From contig NW_014012245.1 of NCBI RefSeq assembly GCF_000611645.1, positions 1 through 14,688 of the forward strand: a DNA stretch of 14,688 nt, written 5' to 3'. The notes below the pieces were generated by a model that saw only the letters and a program-made list of their open reading frames with translations, was not told where the DNA came from and did no database searches. Below, piece by piece: positions 1-9,192 of this stretch; positions within the stretch are counted from its first letter, which is position 1; each line of letters begins with the position of its first letter. The translations under genes were made by a program, and so were the position numbers. This stretch comes from Monoraphidium neglectum. Its lineage: Eukaryota; Chlorophyta; Chlorophyceae; Sphaeropleales; Selenastraceae.

Positions 1-20
1 GGGTGGGTGGGGGGAAGGGG
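1..20 (+). other. Four-run G-rich tract (G-quadruplex motif); pyrimidine tract on the ACS transcript
   Basis: GGG, GGG, GGGGGG and GGGG runs separated by one- or two-base loops. The ACS gene is on the minus strand, so its transcript carries the C-rich complement. That looks like the polypyrimidine tract of an acceptor just beyond the window edge, ending the intron that begins at 239. Confidence 0.7.
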
Positions 21-239
21 CCACAGCAGACGATGTGCTGTGCATCAGAGGCGTCGGACGCAGTGATTACGAGGGACCAGGCATGTTGCAGATGCCCGGG
101 CGCGTCGCGAGCCCCTGGCGCCTGGGGCGGCCAGCAGCGGCAGATGTGCATGCGTGGCTGCACCCAAAGCTGGCGCCTCCCTTTGGCGCACCAGGCGCGC
201 GGCGCAGCATGAGGACACCCTGTCCCAGCCCCGCGTTAC

Positions 240-1692
240 CCACCAGAAGACGTCTCCCTCCCTGACGTCAAACATGTACTTGTTGGCCGCGCCCACGTGC
301 ACCATGTAGCCGCCCATCTGGGCGGTTGAAAGTCGGAGTCGCCAAGGGGACGTGCAAGACAAGTGGCGAAAGTCTGGGGCTGGGATTAACAGGTGCAATC
401 ATGAAGACTTCGCCTTTACATGCAGTCCAGACTGGACTTCAAAGCTCGGCAGTGGCTGGGCCACGTCTGCATCCCAAGCTCTGGCACCCCGTGTGTTGTC
501 TCTCTCAGATGGGCGGTTCAGACACAGCGCTTGGGGCGGGGCCTGCGAGCGGCTGCGCCACGGGCTGGGGAGGGGGGCGCAAGCGGCTCACTGTGTGCAG
601 GACGCCCTTGGGCTTGCCGGTGGAGCCGGAAGTGTAGAGCATAAACAGAGGGTCCTCTGGGGCGTTGAAAGGGGATGGAAGGGCCACAAGACGTGACAAC
701 CACGCTCCAAGGTACGGCGGACAGCCGCAACCTGCAGCATCCGCTGCCCACCGTGGTGCGCACGCCGTAACCATCTTTTTCCCGGCCCGTCGCTCCAACC
801 CGCCCGCAGGCGCCGCACGCGGACGTGCGGCCGCTCAGGCGCCCCGCCTCGCGCCGCGGCGACCCACCGGCGTCCAGCCACACCGGGGGGCAGTACTCGG
901 GGCGGGAGGCGACCTCGTGGTGCCACCAAGCATCGCGGTGCGGCTTCCAAGGGGTCTCCTCCCTGGCCAGAGGTGCATGAGATGCCGTGACAGGCGAGCG
1001 ATCAGAAAGGACTCACGTGTTCGACGTGCACAGAGCGCCAAGGCCGCTAGCAGGGCGAACAGCGAGTGCATGCACCACGCAGGGGGCGCCGTCGGGCGCA
1101 AGCTTGCGCTGCGCTCGGCCGACGGTCGCGTGCAAAGAGCTGCCCGGGGTGTAGCCAGACTTTTGGGGCCGCGAGGTGAAGTTGTGTGGCGGCGCTCGGT
1201 CCCCACCTGGGCAGGGCGCTCTTCTCAAAGACCAGCACGCGGGTGACCCCTCTGTAGCCAGCCTGCAGAGGCCGGGATTTTGTTTTCTGAGTGTAACACA
1301 CGCCCCGTGATGGCGCTCTGAGGGCATGCAAGAGTTGCAGCCCGGGCAACGAGCCCCGCAGCGTCCGCTCTGCCATCTTGCATCAGAACGGCAGCACGCC
1401 AAAGTCGGAAACGCTGCCGGCCTGCAGCGTAGCGCTGAGTTGAGGCGGCCTCGCAGGCCATCCCTTGGGGTTCTGGGATGTGGTCTCAGGGCATTTCTGG
1501 GCCCCGTCCCTGGCCAGGGGGCCCCGCAGCACACCTTTTGCGCCAGGCTGAGTGACTCGTCCACGAGTGCCTTGAGGTCCACCCTCTTGGTGCCGCGCAT
1601 GACGCCGCTGGCGGTGATCACCACGCGCGCACTGGTGCGTCGATGTGGGTGACGGTGGGGGCAGTGGTTGTGTGTGCGTGTGTGTGCGCGTG

Positions 1693-1735
<43 letters not shown>

Positions 1736-3760
1736 ACATGTCCCACTTGCAATTCCAGAGCTGATCGTGCCGTAGCCCCCTTTTGGTCGCCTTGGCGCTG
1801 CTCAAGAGCCCTCCGCGGTGCCTGCCCCCTGCCTGTAACGGCTTCCCGCCGCATAACCCATCCCTGACACACGGCAAAGCGAGAGGCCGTTCGGCCTCGT
1901 CAGACAACCCGCGCGCACCGGCAGTCCTGGATGCGCTGCGCCATGCTCTCCGGGCTGAACCCGGCAAACACAACATTGTGCACGGCTCCGATGCGCGCGC
2001 ACGCCAGCATGGCGATGGGCAGCTCGCTGACCTGAAGGTTGGGAGTGTGCAACATGTGAAGATGTGTGCGGAGCGATTCATTGGGGGGGGGGAGGTGACA
2101 ATTGTGTGATGCAAGCAAGGATGCTGGCGGTGTGGGAATGGCCTTGTCGGGCCGGGCTTCTCTTGACAGCAATTGACAGTTGAGCAGTGGCGCGAAGGCG
2201 CTTGCGGGGGAGGACGGGTGCGTGTGTGTGTGTGTGTGTGTGCCGCACATGCTAGGAGCAGCCGCACATGCTAGGAGCGGGGGACCCGACCATTCGCACG
2301 TCATGGCCAAAGCGCGGCAGTACGCCCTCGAAATCGGCCTGTAGCAAGGCCCCCAGGCGCTGCACCCCACCATCGGCATGTAGATGAGGACGGCGTCGCC
2401 CTTGGCCACGCCCTGGCCCCGCAGCCAGTTGGCCTGTCAACGGACAGCACAAGGAGCAATGAGGGCAGGAGAACACGACATCATGTGCCGTCAGAAACCT
2501 CCTGCAGCGTGATTGGCGCACGCCTTCCGTGTCTGTTTGCCGCAGCTGTGCTGACAGACAGCAGTGGAATGCTGGAAATCACCGGACTTCGAAGGTCGAG
2601 ATGTAAAACCCATCTTCCCAGCGCCCATCTCCCCTGCTGCTGCCCTCCTGCATGCCCCACCCCACCCCGCGCCGCCCGCCCCCCTGCCCATCATGCCTCG
2701 CGTGCTGGCCCTACCCGGTGCAATGGCTAGTCAGACGCTCACCACTCTGCAGACCTCTGACAGCACCTGGTGGTACGTCATGCTGCGCTCGTGGCCCAGG
2801 TCGTTGCCCTCCGATATGAAGCACACGCGGTCGCCCTTGCCGGCGATTACCCACCTGGGGGCATGGCAGGGACGGGGGCGGGGCGGCACGGGTGGGCAGT
2901 GTGCATGCAGGCATGGACGCTGGGGCGCGCGCGTTCCCGGGCTCACGGCCTCGCTGAGCTGCGGGAAGGCCGCCGGCTCGCGCAAAACTTCAAAGTTCAC
3001 CAGCCCCGTGCCCTACCCGGCCCTGCGCCGCCCACCCTGCCCCCCACCGTGATACTATGCGCACACAAACACAAAAGAGCGTGTGCACGAGGACACACAA
3101 ATACACACACGCACGGATCCAAAAACACACAAGCTCACACACTTTCAAACATTTGCCCTGCATACACACGCTCCAGCGCCCCCACATCTTAACCACGCCC
3201 ACCTGTCGAGGCAGTTGAAGGTGATGTTGGTCTGCGCCCCCTTGAACCATGTCGACCCGATGCGGCCGCGCGACAGGTCAAAATTGAACGTCGTGTGGTC
3301 GCGGTCCCACTGTCGCGTCCATACACGGTTTGGCGGCCAAGAGGAGTAGGACGGCATTTGCTATACATGCAGCGGTGGCCCAGAAGTGAGGACTTCAGGG
3401 TAGCCAGAAGGCATGCATGACAGGGAACTGCGGCCGGTGCTCGACCGGCAGCCACATTGTTGAGGGACCAGGCTTCACTGCTGCCAATCACTGGCCTGCA
3501 CACCACACCCCCTGCGGCTTCTCTGCCCTGAAACAACATCGCACACGGCTGGACCTGCCTCCCGTGTCACGCTTGTGCATTGCCCTTCTGCCGTCGCCCC
3601 TATGGCTCAAATATGGCGCACCCAAGTGCGGGCCGCAGTCAATTTTGATCTCATGATGCAACACCACCACGTTCAGACCCCAAAATAACCAGCACGTGCA
3701 GACGAACACACACAATGCACATCAAACATGCAGGCATTCTCACACAACGCTGATACGCGT

Positions 3761-3797
<37 letters not shown>

Positions 3798-4532
3798 CAC
3801 ACACAAGCAGTCACATCCACGCAAATAGACACACGTGCGCACCTTTTTGTGCCAGTAGTACTCCTCAGCCTCCTGCGCCCAAAACCCAGCTGGGTCCTGC
3901 GGTATGGGAGCCAAGCGGTTCGCTGGGGGCATTGCAGCAGTGGCGCCGGGCCCCACCTGTGCCATTGGCCACGGTGGCTGGCGCGCTGCTGGTAAACGCT
4001 GCTTTAGCACGAATCCATATAGACAGCCAATTCCATGCGGCGGCAATGGGCATCACAGCCGGCAGTGCACGGCGTGCGCAACCCGTCGCTTGTGCTTAGA
4101 GAGGTGTGGGCAAAGCACTGGGATGGTCTACTGCAAGGGGTGGCGCTGCATACTTGGATCGAGCGGCGGTGCATCTCCTCATACTGCTGCCGATTGCGGA
4201 CCAGCGGCGGCCTGTCGGGGATGGCCTGCCAGGACAGCACGGGGGTGGCCAGTGCTCAGATCAGCTGACTGTCCACGTCGCGAGAAGCACCACGGCGGCG
4301 TGCCGACCACTCCATGGCAGATACAGCCCTCCGCAAAGGACCCAGTTGTCTGGCAGCCTTGCTGGCTGCATCGCAGGGGTCCGTACATTCGATTGCTGAT
4401 GCTGCGCACCTGCTGTGCTGTGTCGTTTGAGGGGCGAGCCGCTGCATCAGCACGGGCGAGCACATCGAGTGTGGAGTCTGAGGTCGGAGCGAGCTGCTTG
4501 CTCAGAACCTGGATACGATTCAGAGGGGCCAT
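240..4532 (-). CDS. ACS: Acetyl-CoA synthetase (AMP-forming), 5' part, 12 exons, 3' partial
   Basis: Catalyses acetate + ATP + CoA to acetyl-CoA + AMP + PPi through an acetyl-adenylate. Exons on the minus strand: 4532-4410, 4225-4154, 3896-3843, 3309-3203, 2854-2743, 2433-2371, 2031-1919, 1631-1535, 1262-1207, 962-868, 656-592, 317-240. All introns are GT-AG and the frame is continuous for 345 codons. Family landmarks in order: [18 protein letters not shown] then DPAGFWA (N-terminal ACS domain), [44 protein letters not shown] (199-203 on), [20 protein letters not shown] (277-282), the P-loop-like [10 protein letters not shown] (306-315), and GDVFWW at the end. Bacterial Acs is about 650 residues, so the C-terminal half, including the acetylatable catalytic lysine, lies beyond position 1. 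The start is the first in-frame ATG. The open frame continues upstream to 4655, but only with a TTG codon. Residues 6-14 fit a peroxisomal PTS2 signal. Family assignment is near certain; exact joins are inferred. Confidence 0.95.
1668..1734. repeat. (TG)n microsatellite in ACS intron 7
   Basis: Compound TG/CG tract ending in a pure (TG)18 at 1699-1734. It lies in the intron 1918-1632 near its acceptor; on the transcript it reads (CA)n. Confidence 0.97.
2222..2242. repeat. (GT)n microsatellite in ACS intron 6
   Basis: About ten GT units inside the intron 2370-2032, immediately followed by a 19-bp tandem duplication. Confidence 0.95.
2242..2278. repeat. 19-bp tandem duplication in ACS intron 6
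   Basis: The unit GCCGCACATGCTAGGAGCA occurs at 2242-2260 and again at 2261-2278 (identical except that the final A is not repeated). It abuts the GT microsatellite and probably arose by slippage. Confidence 0.95.
2434..2742 (-). other. ACS intron 5, no further feature
   Basis: 309-nt GT-AG intron between the exons encoding [13 protein letters not shown] and ANWLRGQG. Pyrimidine-rich plus-strand segments occur near 2620-2690. No gene, repeat or RNA element was recognised. Confidence 0.8.
3060..3142. repeat. Degenerate CA-rich tract in ACS intron 4
   Basis: Interrupted CA/CAAA repeats within the 348-nt intron 3202-2855. Nothing else was recognised in this intron. Confidence 0.85.
3762..3795. 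repeat. (CA)17 microsatellite in ACS intron 3
   Basis: Pure (CA)17 flanked by CA-rich degenerate sequence (about 3697-3835), inside the 533-nt intron 3842-3310. On the transcript it reads (TG)n just after the donor. The rest of this intron shows no recognised feature. Confidence 0.97.
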
Positions 4533-4711
4533 CTTGACGTTCGAGGGCACAGGCCCGCCTTGCACAACGAGCCTGGCCAAGGCGGAACGAGCTACAGTAT
4601 CAGTCGGGTGCGAACGCTTCCCCCTGCTGCGATCGGGGTGGTGTGATGCAGTCAAGCAGGTGCGTATTGGCTACACAGGTAGAGTTGCGTGACTACCTGA
4701 GTGCCGGGCGG

Positions 4712-4840
4712 CGTCACCTGACCCCGATGCGTCACGCTTTCGGCACCCGCGTTGCTGCGTGCCCCGGACGTCAAAATCAAACACCGTGACGCTTCGGTTG
4801 TTGCGTTATCATACACCCAAATGGATGATGTGATGCGTCA
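4712..4840. promoter_or_regulatory. Cluster of CGTCA/TGACG elements upstream of ACS
   Basis: Five CGTCA cores (either strand) lie at 4712-4716, 4730-4734, 4769-4773, 4787-4791 and 4836-4840, about 180 to 310 nt upstream of the ACS start codon. CGTCA/TGACG is the core bound by bZIP factors. By base composition alone fewer than one would be expected in this length. Binding is an inference, not shown. Confidence 0.4.
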
Positions 4841-4992
4841 TCTTTACAGCTGTCTCCAATCAGCTAGAGGGGGGCAGCACAGGCCAGCTGCACAATGGCA
4901 ACACACTCGGTCAACCCGGGTCGAAGCTGCCAAACATTCTAGTTTGTATCCAAGCAGCAAGAAGTCGCAGACAACCCCCGCCCCTCCCCCCC

Positions 4993-5007
4993 CACACACA
5001 CACACAC
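4993..5007. repeat. Short (CA)n tract in the intergenic region
   Basis: Seven to eight CA units preceded by a C-rich run at 4976-4992. This is the only CA tract of note outside an intron. Confidence 0.85.
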
Positions 5008-6133
5008 TCACACTCTTTGCACTGGTGGAACCTCCAATCACCTGTTCCACATCTTGATTCTGAACGGCCCGCCTTGTCGAAAGCTACTGATTGTTGGCGT
5101 TCTGAGTGGTGTGAGTGGCCGACTACGCGCCCGGCCACGGCACAAGATTTGAGAGCCTCTCAACACATGTTGAAGCCAGGACATCAGAACGCAAACGCCC
5201 CTGAAATCAAGCGCGTGTAAATGAATCTGTGCAGCGCGGCAACGTTGGATACAAGTGCAGCAACAAAATCTTGCCCTGCACCCTCGCATCATCAACACAA
5301 GCAAATGCCACTGCCCCTCCTCCACATTTTTATTCCAACACAAACACCCACATCTGGTGCCTGCAATGCTGACTTGATTTTTGTCATTCCATGGCAGAAA
5401 CGTGACTTGCAGCGGGTCGCGTATCCGTGGGCGGGCGACCCTGCTCTGGGACACTCACACCACGCGTGCGCGAAGTCGTATCATATGACCTCGCAACGTG
5501 ATTGAGAGTTGCACAGGTTTGAACAGATACGTACTGAATACTGCAGAGCACGCTGGATGCGGCGCGCCCTGCAGCAGCGTTCAAAACTGCAGTCAAGGCG
5601 GGCCCTGCAAGTGCTGTTCATTGTGGTTGAGGCAACCAGCGTGGTTACCCTGCCGTGCATGCTCATGTTATGTGTGCTGGCATCACAACAGAGAGCTAGC
5701 TCCCCAGATGTCTCAGTGCTATAGGAAGGTGCCGTCGAGGGGACGAGGAAGCAAGCAGACAGCATCCGACGACACTCTGCTGCGATTGAGTCGACTTCAA
5801 CGCACCCCCAGGGGATAGTCCTGCTCACACACCCTTGAGCACTACCAATGGTCACAGAGCGGTAGATCAAATTTACGATGGGTTTCTTCTTGTATGGGGA
5901 GTGCGGCTTGTCAGGGAGGCAGGTACCCAAGGGTTCGCTGCCGCCACCGGTCAAGTGCCGTCAGCAGTGACGAGCGTGGCGGAGGCTTGTTCTCGGATCG
6001 GTTTCCCAGGCGTGTCTGCAACACATTCGCACTTTCTTCAGCATTCCAATAACACTGTCATACACTTGCACCTAAGCGACGCTGCACTCGATCACTTACT
6101 GTACACGCTCATCTTGCAGCTTGGGCGAGTCGC

Positions 6134-7545
6134 ATGCACTCCTTGAATTTAATGCGAGCCATTGGCGCTCAGCGCCGGCTCGTCAGCACATGCCGCATAG
6201 TGGGCGAAACGCAGCGGCGCGGCCCTGTTGCGACGGCACGTGCTGCGGTCACCACAGAGCGCCACAGCGGTGACAGTGCTGGTGCGAGTGGCAATGGTGG
6301 CGGCCCGCAGCATCTGCCTGACTACGAGCATGTCGTGGACGCGGAGGAGGTGGGCCAAGCAGTGCCTTGGTTGCGGCGCGAGACGGCGAGTTGTTTACCA
6401 GGACTGTCCTTACAGGGCGGCTCGGGGCTAGCAGCATTCATGCAGTTTCGCAGCGAGCACGCGCCGTGGCTCATCCACGCCATGCCAGCAACCACGTTGT
6501 CGCCCGCTCCGCACCCCAGCCGAAAACTGCATGCTGTGCGTGTCTCTCCATTTTGACCGCTTCGGGCGGCTGCCATTCCCGCCCCTGCCTCCCGCCCGCG
6601 CGCCCCGGCAGTTCCGCAGCATGGGGTACAGGGTGGTAGACTGGATAGCAGACTACTACAAGAACCGCCTGGAGTCGCTGCCGGTCAAGCCGGACGTGCA
6701 GGTGCGCGGCAGCTGCCTGACGGCTTTGTTCCAGGCCACCCCTCCTCCCGAGACACACCCAGCACCCAACAGCAGGCGGAGCTGGGGTTATGGGCCGACC
6801 CGGCCCCGTGTCGGACAGGCAAGTGGTCAATATAAGCCCTCACATGCGGTCCATCGGCCACTGCAGCGGGAGTCTCAGAGTAGGAAGATGTGATGACTCG
6901 CCACGTCCAGCTGCAGATGCCGCCGACGCCCGGCCACCCACCCGCGCCGCGCAGCCCGGGTACCTGCGTCCGCTGCTGCCCGAGCACGCCCCCGAGGAGC
7001 CAGAGTCATTCGATGATGTCATGGCGGATATCGAGGCCAAGGTCATGCCGGGGGTTGTGCACTGGCAGAGCCCGAGGTGGGGCCATTTTTGAGTCCGAGG
7101 ATGGGGGGCTCTTGTCGTGAGGCTCGGCGGCACGGATGTGGGTGGATGGATGATGGGATTGGGCATCGCATCCTTGACGCAGCCGGCGCCAGCGCCGCTC
7201 ATGGGTCTGCCATCGCAGCCTTCCACTCGCATGCAAAGGCACGTCCTGCTGATTTGCGAGCTGCTCTGCACCACCTACCCTTGTTCAATTGGTCCCCCTG
7301 TTGGCAGCTTCTTCGCATGGTACCCTTCGGCCACCTCGTTCCCTGCCATCCTCGGGGAGATGCTCATAGGTGAGATTCTGCGGGGCTTTTCAGGCCGTGC
7401 TGGTGTCTGACGAAGAGGCGATAGGGTTGAGAGGCAGGGTAGCCAGAGTGGCAACAGGGGTGCTGGTGCAGTGGTAGCTTCGACCCAACCCTAACGTCAG
7501 GGCGTTCAGGCCAGGCAGCCATGCATGCGTGGGGTGTGTGTGCGG

Positions 7546-7584
<39 letters not shown>

Positions 7585-9139
7585 AGGGTGTGCTTGCGTG
7601 CGCGCTTGCGTGCATGCATGTGCGTGTGCATGTGCATGTCGATGTGCACCTGCGTGTGCGTGTGTCTGTATGTGCGTGTGCGTATGTGTCTGTTTGCATG
7701 CAAGCGCGATCATCAAGTTAACATCTGCTCTCATCTTGTCCCCTCCCACCCCCACCTGCCTGTCCCTGCCCCAGGAGCCATCAACGGCATCGGCTTCAGC
7801 TGGCAGAGCTCACCCGTCGCAACAGAGCTCGAGATGGTGCGCGCACACGTGATATCCACATTTGCTGGGGTTTGACTCCAAAATTCTCAAAAACCAACAG
7901 CTGTGTACACAGGGGAGCCTTACATCCTCGGAAAAGCATCCCGTCCACATGCAGTGGCCCATGTTGCACGACGCCGCAGCCCTTTGCATTAAAGGTTTTC
8001 AAACATCCGGCTTCCAACTGACGCCAGGTCACCATGGACTGGCTGGCCCAGCTCTGCGGACTGCCCCAGAAGTTCCTTTTCTCTCGAGCCGCCTCGGGCC
8101 CCGAAGGCGTAGCCGCCGCGGCAGGCGCCGCGCCCCGCTCAGACATGGCCGGCGCGACCGCGGACGCGTGCGCGGCGGCGACGGGGTCTGGGGGCGGCGT
8201 TATCCAGGGGACGAGCAGCGAGGGCGTGTTGGTCGCGATGCTGGCGGCGCGGGCGCGCGCGATGAGGGGGCGGCCGCCGGAGGACGCCGTCCGGCTGGTG
8301 GCGTACGGCTCGGACCAGGTGAGGCAGAATGTGTCACGGATCGTGCGTTGAGAGGGGCAAACGGGGAGAGGCGAGGCCAGCGCGGCGGGGGCCATTTTGA
8401 CGGGCGTGCTGCTGGGTGGTTTTTCGTGTGTTGAGGACGCTTGAGCGACGATGAGGCTGGGTGCAGCGGCGCAATCGCGCGCAGCTGGGGCTTCGGCCGC
8501 CTGCCTTGGCGCTCGAGCTCACCCAAGGCCCTGGTAATCAGCAGCGCCACCCAGTGTAACGCGCGCTGGTGCGTGGTCACAACGCATGACCTGGAAATTC
8601 ATGATGGCCACCACTGAGGTCACCATTACGCTGACACCATCAATACCCTCTCCGCTGTGCGTGCCTTGCAGACACACTCCTGTTACAAGAAAGCAGGCAT
8701 GGTCCTCGGCCTGGCCCACATCCGCGCGCTGCCAACCTCGGCCGCCTCGGACTGGGCGCTCCGGCACGAAGATCTGGAGGCCGCGATCTCCGAGGACAAG
8801 GCGAAGGGGCTTATCCCATTCTTTGCGTGCGCGAGCGTCGGGACGACGTCGTCCTGTGCGGTGGACCCGGTGCCAGAAATTGCAAAGGTTTGCGCCAGGT
8901 ATGTCGTGGGGGCGCTGATCCACAGTTGGAAGCGCGGGCGCGGGCCAGCGGTCGCGCTGCGGGCTGGCAGCCGTAGCAGGGTAATTGACTGTGGAGGTTG
9001 GAGGCGTTTGAAGTATTGCAGGCAGCGATCCCTGGCTGTGTTCATTCTTGTGATTTCTCAAAGCAGACATTCAAGCCTCCGCACACCCCAGCTCCTCTCA
9101 TCTCACCTGCATGCACGCGCGCGCACACACCCACATATA

Positions 9140-9192
<53 letters not shown>

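Larger units (their letters stand above)
4533..6133. other. Divergent intergenic region between ACS (-) and the decarboxylase (+)
   Basis: About 1.6 kb with no supportable gene. It must hold the promoters and 5' UTRs of both flanking genes. Open frames here either lack an ATG or resemble no protein I know. No convincing TATA box was found. CCAAT occurs on the plus strand at 4856-4860, 5035-5039 and 6046-6050; the last is 84 nt before the decarboxylase ATG, but these may be chance. A short (CA)n tract starts at 4993. A TTGCAG at 6114-6119 could end a 5' UTR intron just before the ATG, which cannot be proved from sequence. Confidence 0.7.

Noticed and set aside
1..239. Next coding exon of acetyl-CoA synthetase
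   Set aside because: No frame gives the expected segment after GDVFWW (GW-VTGH type); the stretch reads as intron ending in a pyrimidine tract at the edge.
4533..4655. 41-codon N-terminal extension of acetyl-CoA synthetase
   Set aside because: The upstream in-frame codon at 4655 is TTG and there is no ATG before 4532, so it is better read as 5' UTR.
5038..5454. Open frame of about 138 codons on the minus strand
   Set aside because: It starts with GTG, has an irregular Cys/Arg-rich composition and shows no recognisable domain.
5519..5625. Possible hairpin RNA (TGAACAG paired with CTGTTCA)
   Set aside because: Only about seven bases pair and the arms are otherwise unrelated; no miRNA-like stem.
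5481..5954. Open frame of about 157 codons on the minus strand in the intergenic region
   Set aside because: The first codon is TTG, the product resembles no known family, and no splice partners were evident.
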